Shown piece by piece: positions 1 to 9,089 of a stretch of DNA of 64,000 nucleotides. A program made the position numbers and the translations under genes. Source of the DNA: JAEXOD01 sp963663265 (GTDB lineage: Bacteria; Bacteroidota; Ignavibacteria; Ignavibacteriales; Melioribacteraceae). Under the pieces are notes generated by a model, which was given only the letters and a program-made list of their open reading frames with translations, was not told the origin of the DNA and ran no database searches. The DNA is taken from positions 496,001-560,000 of the forward strand of contig CAXXXM010000002.1 of the NCBI GenBank assembly GCA_963663265.2, read 5' to 3'. The first letter of the stretch is position 1. Each line of letters opens with the position of its first letter.

Positions 1-1497
1 ACTTGAAGAAGTAATTCTAATACTTTGTTCTTTATTAGTAGCTTTATCTTTAGCTAAAACGTGTAAAATACCGTTAGCATCAATATCAAAAGTTACTTCA
101 ACCTGAGGAACACCACGCGGTGCAGGTGGAATACCGTCCAAGTGGAAACGACCTAAAGTTCTGTTATCAGCAGCCATTGGTCTTTCACCTTGTAAAACGT
201 TAATTTCAACAGAAGGCTGGTTATCAGCAGCAGTACTAAAAACTTCACTCTTTTTAGTTGGAATTGTAGTGTTAGCTGTAATTAAAGTTGTCATTACACC
301 ACCAAGAGTTTCAATGCCTAACGAAAGTGGAGTAACATCAAGTAATAATACGTCTTTTACATCACCGGCTAAAACGCCACCTTGAATAGCAGCACCAACA
401 GCAACAACTTCATCAGGGTTAACGCCTTTATGAGGTTCTTTTTGGAACACTCTTTTTACAACTTCTTGAACTTTTGGAATTCTTGTTGAACCACCAACTA
501 AAATAACTTCATCAATCTGACTGATTGAAACACCTGCATCTTTAATTGCTTTTTGGCAAGGAATAACAGTTCTTTCAATTAAATGGTCAATTAGCTGTTC
601 AAATTTTGAACGTGATAAACTTATGTTTAAGTGCTTAGGACCATCTTGAGTTGCGGTAATAAATGGTAAATTAATATCAGTTTGTAACGATGAGGAAAGT
701 TCTATTTTCGCTTTTTCGGCAGCATCTTTTAATCTCTGCAAAGCCATAGGATCGTTTCTTAAATCAATCCCTTCTTGAGTTTTAAATTCATCAGCCAAAA
801 AGTCAATTAATCTGCTATCAATATCATCACCACCTAAGTGAGTATCGCCGTTTGTTGATTTAACTTCAAAAACACCGTCACCTAACTGTAAAATACTGAT
901 ATCAAAAGTACCACCACCAAAATCGTAAACAGCTACAATTTCTTCTTTATTCTTTTTATCCAAACCATAAGCTAAAGCAGCAGCAGTAGGTTCGTTTATA
1001 ATACGTCTTACTTTTAATCCTGCAATTTCTCCGGCATCTTTAGTTGCTTGTCTTTGTGCATCGTTAAAGTAAGCAGGAACAGTAATAACAGCTTCATCAA
1101 CTGTTGTACCTAAATGGTCTTCAGCGGTTTTTTTCATTTTCTGTAAAACCATTGCACTAATTTCAGGTGGTGAATATAATCTATCGCCAACATTTACGCG
1201 TGCTGTTTTGTTGTCACCTTCAACAACTTTGTAAGGCACTTCATCAATTTCACCTTTTACTTCGTCAATTCTTCTACCCATAAATCTTTTTATAGAAAAG
1301 ATTGTATTTTGTGGGTTTGTTACTGCTTGTCTTTTTGCAGGCTGACCTACTAATCTTTCTCCCGTTTTTGTAAAAGCAACAACTGAAGGAGTAGTTCTTC
1401 CACCTTCACTATTAGGTATTACTACAGGCTCGTTACCTTCCATTACGGCAACGCATGAGTTTGTAGTACCTAAATCAATTCCTATAATTTTGCTCAT
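1..1497 (-). CDS. dnaK: Molecular chaperone DnaK (Hsp70), 5' part only
   Basis: ATP-dependent cytosolic chaperone that works with DnaJ and GrpE. The gene runs off the left edge, so only the first 499 codons of about 640 are present. It starts at ATG 1497 with MSKIIGIDLGTTNSCVAVME, the Hsp70 phosphate-1 loop. The whole nucleotide-binding domain and most of the substrate-binding domain follow, and the visible part ends at KEQSIRITSSS in the beta-sandwich domain. A purine-rich ribosome site (TAGGAG) lies just upstream of the ATG. No canonical CIRCE element is visible in the 208-base upstream region. The left neighbour is unknown. Identity is certain by eye; only the C-terminus is missing. Confidence 0.97.
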   Translation of the reverse strand, partial: MSKIIGIDLGTTNSCVAVMEGNEPVVIPNSEGGRTTPSVVAFTKTGERLVGQPAKRQAVTNPQNTIFSIKRFMGRRIDEVKGEIDEVPYKVVEGDNKTARVNVGDRLYSPPEISAMVLQKMKKTAEDHLGTTVDEAVITVPAYFNDAQRQATKDAGEIAGLKVRRIINEPTAAALAYGLDKKNKEEIVAVYDFGGGTFDISILQLGDGVFEVKSTNGDTHLGGDDIDSRLIDFLADEFKTQEGIDLRNDPMALQRLKDAAEKAKIELSSSLQTDINLPFITATQDGPKHLNISLSRSKFEQLIDHLIERTVIPCQKAIKDAGVSISQIDEVILVGGSTRIPKVQEVVKRVFQKEPHKGVNPDEVVAVGAAIQGGVLAGDVKDVLLLDVTPLSLGIETLGGVMTTLITANTTIPTKKSEVFSTAADNQPSVEINVLQGERPMAADNRTLGRFHLDGIPPAPRGVPQVEVTFDIDANGILHVLAKDKATNKEQSIRITSSS

Positions 1498-1625
1498 TTT
1501 ATTCTCCTATTAAGCATATTTTTTATTTAATCGTTATAATATAAGCAAAATATATGCCATAAAGAGCATTAAAGATAACTTATTTTAATTAAATGATTTA
1601 TGATATTGATAGGACACGCAAAGGA

Positions 1626-1682
1626 GTGTGACGTTATGTCATACTTTACGGCAACTGCTGGTTCAAAATGGCAAAGTCACAC
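1626..1682 (-). promoter_or_regulatory. Inverted repeats upstream of dnaK (possible operator)
   Basis: In the non-coding stretch 1498-1705, GTGTGAC (1626-1632) is matched by its inverted copy GTCACAC (1676-1682). A 13-base near-palindrome TGACGTTATGTCA lies at 1629-1641. These sit 130-185 bases upstream of the dnaK ATG and could bind a heat-shock regulator. The match is short and the binding protein is unknown, so this is a weak call. Confidence 0.25.
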
Positions 1683-1705
1683 ATATATGCCAATTTGACA
1701 CATGT

Positions 1706-2758
1706 TTAGATCTTAATTATTTTATAATTTTTATAACCATGATAACTTTCAAAAGCCGCAGTTTTTACCACAGTTGCAATTGGAACCGCCAACAACATTC
1801 CAACTACACCTAAAAACTGATTACCAATAATTATTAAAATTATTATTACCAGAGGATGTAAATCGGTTGATTTAGAAAATATATTTGGCTGAACAAAGCC
1901 GTTATCAAAAGTATAAATAAGTAAAAATGTAAAAGTAATACTTGGCAGCATAGAAAAATCACCAAATTGCAAAAGCGAAATTAATATTGCCGGAAGACCA
2001 CCAATAAGAGGTCCAAAATAAGGGATTAAATGACCTAACCCTGCAACAAAACCAATAGATATTGAATTCTCAACCCCAATTATGGAAAGACATATTGCAA
2101 CTAATGAACCAACAAATATTGCATCTAAAATCCAGCCTCTAACAAATCTTCCTAACTGCTCCCCTATTTTTATTAAGACCAAATATGCCATTTCAAAATA
2201 TCTATTTGGCATTATATTGATTATCCCTTTGAAAATTTGATTTGTATCTTTAAGGATAAAAAACGTCATAAAAGGGATAATTACAATAAAGGCTATAACA
2301 GAAAAAATATTTGTTAAAATAACACTTAAATTGTTGATAATATCATAAACAAGTTTTGTAAGAAACTCAGTTATATTTTTGTTTATATCTATATTTTTAA
2401 CAAAAGGGATATAGTGTTTTAGAAAATCTTGAATTTGAGCAACCATAATGGTTACTTTTTCTTGACTAAGATTTTTTGAAATAGTATCTAATTGGCTCAA
2501 TAATTTTGGCAGTAAAAACGAAAAAGCCAATGTAATAATACCGCCTGCTAATAAAAAGACAATCAAAACAGCCCAACTTCGCTTAACTCCAAACAACTCT
2601 AAATTGTTTACAATTGGATTAAATATCAGAGCAATTAGAGTTGAAATAGATAATAAAATTAACAAATCTAAAAATACTACAAGTCCATAAAAAACTGCCA
2701 CAATGGAAAGAGTAATTAAAGTTATTTTATAAATGCTTTTAAGATTAACTTCTTTCAA
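1706..2758 (-). CDS. AI-2E family transporter (UPF0118 permease)
   Basis: Polytopic inner-membrane protein of 350 residues, the usual length of the AI-2E exporter-like/UPF0118 family (PF01594). Two hydrophobic helices near the N-terminus (about residues 10-60), another at 65-85 and a cluster at 145-330 match the family. The GLGHLIPYFGPLIGGLPAIL stretch in the C-terminal half is the recognisable signature. Substrates differ among members (AI-2 export, Na+/H+ exchange), so none is assigned. The start is a TTG at 2758 with GGTG just upstream; no in-frame ATG occurs before residue 105. It is divergent from pta and followed by the dnaK upstream region. Confidence 0.85.
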   Translation of the reverse strand: MKEVNLKSIYKITLITLSIVAVFYGLVVFLDLLILLSISTLIALIFNPIVNNLELFGVKRSWAVLIVFLLAGGIITLAFSFLLPKLLSQLDTISKNLSQEKVTIMVAQIQDFLKHYIPFVKNIDINKNITEFLTKLVYDIINNLSVILTNIFSVIAFIVIIPFMTFFILKDTNQIFKGIINIMPNRYFEMAYLVLIKIGEQLGRFVRGWILDAIFVGSLVAICLSIIGVENSISIGFVAGLGHLIPYFGPLIGGLPAILISLLQFGDFSMLPSITFTFLLIYTFDNGFVQPNIFSKSTDLHPLVIIILIIIGNQFLGVVGMLLAVPIATVVKTAAFESYHGYKNYKIIKI

Positions 2759-2854
2759 TTTTCACCAAAAAAGATTTTTGAATTAACAAACAAAATAATA
2801 CTAAATAGTAATAAATTAGCAAGGAATTTACAAAAAATAAACATATAATTTTAC

Positions 2855-2862
2855 TATATTTG
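2855..2862 (+). promoter_or_regulatory. Candidate Bacteroidota-type -7 box for pta
   Basis: TATATTTG at 2855-2862 fits the TAnnTTTG -7 consensus known from Bacteroidota sigma-ABfr promoters. It lies 32 bases upstream of the pta ATG, leaving a leader of roughly 25 bases. No convincing TTTG -33 element is seen at the proper spacing. The call rests on the -7 match and position only. Confidence 0.35.
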
Positions 2863-2893
2863 CATATGTTAATCAAAATTTATAGGTTAGAAA

Positions 2894-3874
2894 ATGGCTG
2901 AATTAGAATTAATAGCAAATATTAAAGCAAAAGCTGCTGCAAGAAAAAAAACGATAGTATTACCCGAATCACAAGATGAACGTGTGTTAAAAGCTGCTGC
3001 ACAATTAGTTAGCGAGAAAGTATGTAGCGTAGTTATTTTAGGCTCTGAAGAAAAGATTAGAACCGATGCAGAAAAATTAGGAGTTAATTTACAAGGCGTA
3101 AGAATTATTGATCATGTAAAATCTGAAAAATTAAGCGATTTTGCAAACATTTTTTACAACATGCGTAAGCACAAAGGAATGACAATTGAAAAAGCCCACG
3201 AAATAATGAAAAACGAATTATTTTTTGGTGCAATGATGGTAAAAGAAGGTTTAGTAGATGGATTTGTTTCCGGTTCTGCTTCTCCAACAGCCGATGTAAT
3301 GCGTGCTGCTATTCAATGCGTTGGAATGCCTGAAGGTATTTCAATTGTATCAAGCTTTTTCTTAATGGTATTTCCTGAAAAAGTTATTAGTTTTGGTGAC
3401 TGTGCTGTTGTTCCTAATCCTAACGCTGAACAATTGGCAGATATAGCTATAACTACTGCAGACAACCATAAAAAATTAACAGGTGAAGAACCTTACGTTG
3501 CAATGCTTTCATTTTCAACAAAAGGAAGTGCTCAACACGAATTAGCTGATAAAGTTATTGAAGCTACTAAAATAGCACAAGCAAAGCGTCCTGACTTAAA
3601 TATTGATGGCGAAATGCAATTTGATGCTGCAACAGTTGAAGCAATTGGAAAGAAAAAAGCTCCTGACAGCAAAGTTGCCGGACATGCTAATGTTTTAATT
3701 TTCCCTGATTTACAAGCTGGAAACATTGGTTACAAAATTGCACAACGATTAGGTGGTGCTGAAGCAGTAGGTCCTGTTGTACAAGGTGTTAAAAAACCTG
3801 TATTTGACCTTTCACGTGGCTGCAGCGTTGATGATATTGTAAGCACATCTGCTATTGCTGCTTTAATGTCTTAA
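2894..3874 (+). CDS. pta: Phosphate acetyltransferase
   Basis: Interconverts acetyl-CoA and acetyl phosphate in the cytosol. At 326 residues it is the short, single-domain form (PF01515) without the N-terminal DRTGG/P-loop extension. Family motifs are clear: VLPESQDERVLKAA near the N-terminus, GLVDGFVSGSASPTADVMRA at about 119-138, and NVLIFPDLQAGNIGYKIAQR at about 266-285. A phosphate butyryltransferase is the only close alternative, but the Pta signature fits better. No acetate kinase gene lies nearby, and a strong terminator follows immediately, so it appears to be transcribed alone. Confidence 0.94.
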   Translation: MAELELIANIKAKAAARKKTIVLPESQDERVLKAAAQLVSEKVCSVVILGSEEKIRTDAEKLGVNLQGVRIIDHVKSEKLSDFANIFYNMRKHKGMTIEKAHEIMKNELFFGAMMVKEGLVDGFVSGSASPTADVMRAAIQCVGMPEGISIVSSFFLMVFPEKVISFGDCAVVPNPNAEQLADIAITTADNHKKLTGEEPYVAMLSFSTKGSAQHELADKVIEATKIAQAKRPDLNIDGEMQFDAATVEAIGKKKAPDSKVAGHANVLIFPDLQAGNIGYKIAQRLGGAEAVGPVVQGVKKPVFDLSRGCSVDDIVSTSAIAALMS

Positions 3875-3885
3875 TTTTTTAAACT

Positions 3886-3911
3886 AAGGGGCTATTATGC
3901 CCCTTTTTTTT
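3886..3911 (+). terminator. Rho-independent terminator after pta
   Basis: Stem AAGGGGC / GCCCCTT (3886-3892 with 3899-3905), 6-base loop, followed by a run of T. It lies 12 bases after the pta stop. Confidence 0.9.
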
Positions 3912-3965
3912 AAACAAATTTTATTCTGGTATTTAACTCATTATATACAAACAACTTAGTTTCAA

Positions 3966-4958
3966 ATGAATATATTAATTGTTGAAGATAATACAGCAAG
4001 TAGATCGTTATTAAGAAATATAATAAAGCATCATCGCGAAGCAAATATAGTTACTTGCTCAAACGGTAAAGAAGCTGTGGATGAACTGGCTAAAGGAACT
4101 TTTGAATTGGTATTAACCGATTGGATGATGCCTCATATGAATGGGCTTGAATTAATTTCATACATTCGCGAAAATATTAAGCCTGCCCCAATTATTTTAA
4201 TGATTACTGCCCTTGCATCACGCGATGCACTAAATAAAGCAATATCTGCCGGAGCGGATGACTATATAACCAAACCGTATTCAAACAAGGACATTCTGTT
4301 TAGAATTGAAAATGCCATTTTAAAGAATAAAAACCGTTTAATTCAAATACCTCCTCAACAAACCTTTGCAAAACCTTCAAGGTTAAGTTCGTACTTTGGC
4401 GTTGCTGTTGCTGCAAGTACGGGGGGACCTCAAGCATTAATTAAGTTTTTCAGCCTTTTACAACCTACTGAAAAAGCGGCTTTTTTTGTAGTATTACATG
4501 CCCCTGTTTGGATGTTAGTTTCTTTTGCTGAAAGATTACAAAAAGAAACAAAAATGAAGGTTAATTTGGGTGAAGAAGGAATGAATACGAAACCGGGAGA
4601 AATATATTTAGCACCTGGCGACTATCATATGATATTACAACAAACCACAAAAAATATTATTCTTGCTGATACTCCACCTGAAAATTTTGTTAAACCGGCG
4701 GCAGATCCACTATTTAAAAGCGTAGCAGAAAATTTTGGCAACAAATCTGTTGGTGTTGTTTTAACCGGAATGGGTCAAGATGGCAGCATAGGAGCCGGAT
4801 ATATTAATGCGGCAGGGGGAATAATAATGGTTGAAAATCCTCAGACTGCTCTATTAAATTCTATGCCAAAATCAGTTGTGGATTTACGCTTGGCAAAAGT
4901 AATTGCCAAACTTGAAGAACTGCCTTTAATGCTAAACTCGTATTTAAACAAAATTTAA
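3966..4958 (+). CDS. Response regulator with CheB methylesterase domain
   Basis: 330 residues: an N-terminal REC domain (1 to about 120; ILIVEDN acidic pair, phospho-acceptor Asp in LVLTDWMMPHMNG, Lys in ITKPYS) and a C-terminal CheB protein-glutamate methylesterase domain (about 145-325). The CheB triad is visible: Ser in VAASTGGP, His in VVLHAP, Asp in GMGQDGS. The classical enzyme demethylates chemoreceptors, but the usual QHMPP around the His is LHAPVW here. No cheA, cheR, cheW or receptor gene is nearby, so the substrate is open. It starts at ATG 3966 and overlaps the next, convergent gene by 4 bases at its 3' end. Confidence 0.88.
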   Translation: MNILIVEDNTASRSLLRNIIKHHREANIVTCSNGKEAVDELAKGTFELVLTDWMMPHMNGLELISYIRENIKPAPIILMITALASRDALNKAISAGADDYITKPYSNKDILFRIENAILKNKNRLIQIPPQQTFAKPSRLSSYFGVAVAASTGGPQALIKFFSLLQPTEKAAFFVVLHAPVWMLVSFAERLQKETKMKVNLGEEGMNTKPGEIYLAPGDYHMILQQTTKNIILADTPPENFVKPAADPLFKSVAENFGNKSVGVVLTGMGQDGSIGAGYINAAGGIIMVENPQTALLNSMPKSVVDLRLAKVIAKLEELPLMLNSYLNKI

Positions 4959-7900
4959 CGACTTAGTTTTTTTTCAAATCCTTCTACCAAATTATTAAAA
5001 TCTGTAAGAAGATTTATAATTTGCTCCATATCTACATTTTCGCAAGCATGCAGTAATTTATCTCCCCACTGAACAAATAACTTCAAATTATTTTTTTCTC
5101 CAATTGCTACAACTTCATTAGCAAATTGTTCAATATTATTAATAATAAACGTACTTTTAAGAGTAGGAATTTTAGATAAATACTTTGTTTTTAATACAAA
5201 CAAAATTGCCGAGTATTCCTCTATTTCACTTTCAGAAACATTTACTGCATTCCAATTGCTTGAACCAAAATCCACCATCTCGTTATTTTTACTACTACCA
5301 GTTACACTATACTTAAGGTGTCTAACTAACTCATTTACCAAAACTGTTTTGCCAATTGGTTTTTTTAGATATCCATTAAATCCGCTTTCTTTAATTAATT
5401 GTTCGGTTTCAGATGCAACTGCGGCAGTTAAAGCAATTACAGGAGTCCATTTCAGCTTTTCATCTGCCTTAATAATTTTACATGCATCACTTCCATTCAT
5501 TTTTGGCATTTTCAAATCCATCAACACCAATTCAGGATTTTGTTCTTTCATAACTTTTATTGCCTCTTCACCATCGGCAGCTTCAATTGGAATTAGATTA
5601 AACTGATTTAAATAAGCACGTAATAATTTTCTATTTATTTCAGCATCGTCAACAATAAGCACAGTCTGAAGGTTAAATCTAATATTATCCGCCTGCTCAT
5701 CCTTTTTGTTTAGAAACTCTGCGGTAACTTTTCTTTCAAACGGTACATTTGGGATAGTAAAATAAAAAGAACTGCCATAGTTTAATTTGGAACTTAACTG
5801 TAAACTACCGTTCATCATCTCAACTAATTTTTTGGTAATAGGTAGACCAAGCCCTGTACCTCCATATTTTCGAGTAGATTCACCATCAAGTTGATAAAAG
5901 TTTTCAAATATTATTTCTTTAACTTCATCTGCAATACCAATACCTGTATCAGATACTTGAAAAACAACATCAACTAAATTATTTTCTAAGTTAATTTTCC
6001 CCTTCTTTATTTCAATACTTACTTTACCACTTTTAGTAAACTTAATAGCATTATCAATTAGATTTACTAAGACTTGTTTAATTCTGACAGAATCAAGTTT
6101 AAGAACTTTTGGCAATTCATCATCAACAACAGCATTAAGTTGTAATTTTTTTTCTTTAGCCTTTGGACCAAACAATCCGTTTAATTCGGTAATAATATCA
6201 TTAATATTTATAGGTTCTGTAACAAGTTTTAATGTACCGGCTTCAATTTTTGAAAGGTCAATAATATCGCTAATCAAGTTTAGCAAAATTTTTCCACTTA
6301 TATCAATCGACTTAACATAACCCAACAGTTTTTCATCCGAAAGATTATTTTTTAATAATTCCGAAAATCCCAATACAGCATTTAATGGAGTACGTAATTC
6401 ATGAGAAATGTTAGCTAAAAACAAACTTTTTGCCTTATTTGCCGTTTCAGCAGATTTACTTGCATTTTCATATTTTCCAAGTACTTCTTTGTTGTTTTCT
6501 ACTTCTTTTGATAACCTTTTGTTAGATTCAGTCAGCTCGTATGTTTTTTGATTTATTAATTCTTCTAATTCTTCTTTATGTTTTTTGTTATTACTAATTT
6601 GAATATTTACAACTATCCATACAATACTAACCCCTACAACACATAAAATAAATATAAAGCCCCACGACTTGTAAAAAGGAGTAAGCACATTTATCTTCAA
6701 GATAAGTCCATGTGTATTCCAAAAACCATCATTATTAGCAGCTATTACTTCAAGTACATATTGCCCCGGAGCAAGGTTAGTAAAGGTAACATCTCTTTTT
6801 TTACCAAGCTCAATCCAATTATCATTAAAGCCTGTTAATTTATATTTATACTTGTTTTTATTGGTTTGATAGTAGTTCAAGGCGGCAAATTCCAATGAAA
6901 ACAACGTTTCATCAGAGTTGATGGTTATTTCTTTTACAAAAGCAAAATCTTTGTCTAATTTTTTTTCTTTGTTAAATACCTTAAAAGAAGTTAATATAAC
7001 AGAGGGAATTATCTCGTTCTTTTTTAATTCTCTCGGATTAAAATAAGTTAATCCGCTAATTCCACCAAAGTATAACAATCCATCTACGCCCTTATAACAA
7101 GCATTTCTATTAAATTCATTCCCCTGTAATCCATCAGCAACATCATAATTAACAAATGTTTCGGAATCAATATTAAACTTACTTAATCCAATATTTGTAC
7201 TCAGCCATAAATTATTATTACTATCCTCCAAAATGCAATAAACAACATTATTTGATAACCCATCTTTGGAGGTATAAACTTTTACTTCTCCTGTTTTTTT
7301 ATTAAGCCTATTTAAACCACCGCCCCAAGTTCCTATCCACAGGATTCCATTTGAATCCTCGTGTATAGCAGTAATTCTATTACTACTAAGAGAATTGTAA
7401 TTTTTTGCTTCTGCTTTATATTTAACAAACCTTTTCCTTTTTTCATCAAAGTAAGATAAACCATCCATATCCGAACCTAACCAAAGAACACCATCTCTAT
7501 CGAAAAGTAAATTTCTGATACCTCCGCCTTGAATACCCTCAAGGTTATCTTGAGAATGGTGGAAAATCTCAATTTTCTTCAGATCTGGACTTATTACTGC
7601 AAGTCCATAATATGAACCGAGATATATAGTTCCATCTTTTTTAAATCTAACGTTATAACTTTGCATTAGATCCATTTTAATCTTTAAGCTATCAACAGGA
7701 AATTGAATAAGTTCAAACTTTTGATTTAAATAATCAACTTTATAGAGTCCCTGTCCTTCTGAACAAACCCAAAAATATCTTTCAGGGTTTTTAATATCGG
7801 GTGTGATACTATATACAAAAAGAGTTGGAAGGTAATTAAACGATTTTGCTTTTGTAATATCTCCGTCGTAAACTTTAGAGTAAAGCCTTGATTCCAAATT

Positions 7901-9076
7901 GTCTTTATCAATAAAAGCTAAACCACCATATCCCCCCACCCATATTGAACCTAAATCAGTTTGATAAATAGCACGCAAACTACTAAATGGGAGTCCTTTA
8001 TTTGAATTTCTGCTTTTCAGTATTGTATAAAAGTTTTTTACATCTGGCGAAAGATGATAAATACCTGTTCCATTTGTACCCAACCACAACATACCATACT
8101 TATCAAAATAAATGATTTTAAAATTTGCTACTTGTTCAATAATTGAATTTGTATTATTATAAGAAAATAGTTGTTTTGTTTTAATGTTATATTGGAATAC
8201 GCCACTCCCTTCGGTACCAAACCAAATTTCATCTTTATTATTTTTATTTTGACCAAGGCATCGAATATATGCACCGACTTCATCATTAGGAGTATCTTTA
8301 AATAAAGGCTTGCAAACTTTTAATTTAGAATCGCATAAATAAATAAAATTGTTAAATGTGCTAAGTGCAATATTTCCATCAACAAGTTTTATCATAGAAA
8401 GGATTTCATTATCGAGTAATTCTTTCCCGTTTTCTTCATCAATGGGTATATATCTTTCAATTTTATGTTTGCTTGGAGTAATTCTATTAATACCGGTGGA
8501 ACTTGTCGCAATCCAAAACTCATCGTTTTCAACTTGAATAATTTTACTTATACCATTGTTTATAACAATTTTACCTTTTTCATTAACAGTAATGTAACTT
8601 TGGTATTGATAGTTTTGTGGATTAATACTCAAAATCATCCCACTACGTGTACCAACCCATATTGTGCCCGAGTTGTCAAAGAGCAAAGTAGAAATTATCT
8701 TATCACCTGGGTTAACTGAGGGTGTTTTAATTCTTTCAAAAATATTTTTATTTCTATGATATTTATATAATCCATCTAAGGTACCTATCCACAAATTATT
8801 ATAATTATCCTCAACAATACTTGTAATACTATTATTCCCAATTGAATTTGGATCATTTGGTTCTCTTCTGTAAATAGTATAATTATACCCATCAAATTTA
8901 TTTAGACCATCGTCTGTACCAAACCACATTAAATCTTTACTATCTTGAAATATTGCTAATACTGAGTTTTGTGATAAACCCTTATCCACAACTAAATGCT
9001 CAACATTATAAAATTCTGCCTGTGCTAAATAATCTGCACCCATACAAAATAATAGTATCACAAATAGTCGTTTCAT
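4955..9076 (-). CDS. Hybrid sensor kinase with periplasmic Reg_prop propeller (HTCS-like)
   Basis: 1373 residues. A signal peptide (1 to about 20) is followed by repeated Reg_prop blades (WFGTDDGLNKFDG, LWIGTLDGLYKY and similar) forming a double beta-propeller, then a Y_Y_Y domain ending near 790 and one membrane helix at about 800-822. The cytoplasmic part has a coiled coil, HisKA with phospho-acceptor His near 890 (NISHELRTPLN), HATPase_c (N-box NLIDNAIKF near 1009; GTGLGLPITK) and a REC domain (Asp in LVLMDLKMP near 1187). Unlike Bacteroides polysaccharide HTCS proteins it has no AraC output domain. About 110 C-terminal residues resemble an Hpt-type helical module but lack an obvious phospho-His. 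Start ATG has AAGGAA seven bases upstream. Confidence 0.92.
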   Translation of the reverse strand: MKRLFVILLFCMGADYLAQAEFYNVEHLVVDKGLSQNSVLAIFQDSKDLMWFGTDDGLNKFDGYNYTIYRREPNDPNSIGNNSITSIVEDNYNNLWIGTLDGLYKYHRNKNIFERIKTPSVNPGDKIISTLLFDNSGTIWVGTRSGMILSINPQNYQYQSYITVNEKGKIVINNGISKIIQVENDEFWIATSSTGINRITPSKHKIERYIPIDEENGKELLDNEILSMIKLVDGNIALSTFNNFIYLCDSKLKVCKPLFKDTPNDEVGAYIRCLGQNKNNKDEIWFGTEGSGVFQYNIKTKQLFSYNNTNSIIEQVANFKIIYFDKYGMLWLGTNGTGIYHLSPDVKNFYTILKSRNSNKGLPFSSLRAIYQTDLGSIWVGGYGGLAFIDKDNLESRLYSKVYDGDITKAKSFNYLPTLFVYSITPDIKNPERYFWVCSEGQGLYKVDYLNQKFELIQFPVDSLKIKMDLMQSYNVRFKKDGTIYLGSYYGLAVISPDLKKIEIFHHSQDNLEGIQGGGIRNLLFDRDGVLWLGSDMDGLSYFDEKRKRFVKYKAEAKNYNSLSSNRITAIHEDSNGILWIGTWGGGLNRLNKKTGEVKVYTSKDGLSNNVVYCILEDSNNNLWLSTNIGLSKFNIDSETFVNYDVADGLQGNEFNRNACYKGVDGLLYFGGISGLTYFNPRELKKNEIIPSVILTSFKVFNKEKKLDKDFAFVKEITINSDETLFSLEFAALNYYQTNKNKYKYKLTGFNDNWIELGKKRDVTFTNLAPGQYVLEVIAANNDGFWNTHGLILKINVLTPFYKSWGFIFILCVVGVSIVWIVVNIQISNNKKHKEELEELINQKTYELTESNKRLSKEVENNKEVLGKYENASKSAETANKAKSLFLANISHELRTPLNAVLGFSELLKNNLSDEKLLGYVKSIDISGKILLNLISDIIDLSKIEAGTLKLVTEPININDIITELNGLFGPKAKEKKLQLNAVVDDELPKVLKLDSVRIKQVLVNLIDNAIKFTKSGKVSIEIKKGKINLENNLVDVVFQVSDTGIGIADEVKEIIFENFYQLDGESTRKYGGTGLGLPITKKLVEMMNGSLQLSSKLNYGSSFYFTIPNVPFERKVTAEFLNKKDEQADNIRFNLQTVLIVDDAEINRKLLRAYLNQFNLIPIEAADGEEAIKVMKEQNPELVLMDLKMPKMNGSDACKIIKADEKLKWTPVIALTAAVASETEQLIKESGFNGYLKKPIGKTVLVNELVRHLKYSVTGSSKNNEMVDFGSSNWNAVNVSESEIEEYSAILFVLKTKYLSKIPTLKSTFIINNIEQFANEVVAIGEKNNLKLFVQWGDKLLHACENVDMEQIINLLTDFNNLVEGFEKKLSR

Positions 9077-9089
9077 AAAGTATTCCTTG

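Noticed and set aside
1498..1705. CIRCE element before dnaK
   Set aside because: No TTAGCACTC ... GAGTGCTAA arms are present.
8349..8719. Plus-strand frames inside the hybrid kinase gene
   Set aside because: They overlap a long, clearly coding minus-strand gene and have no ribosome site or motif.
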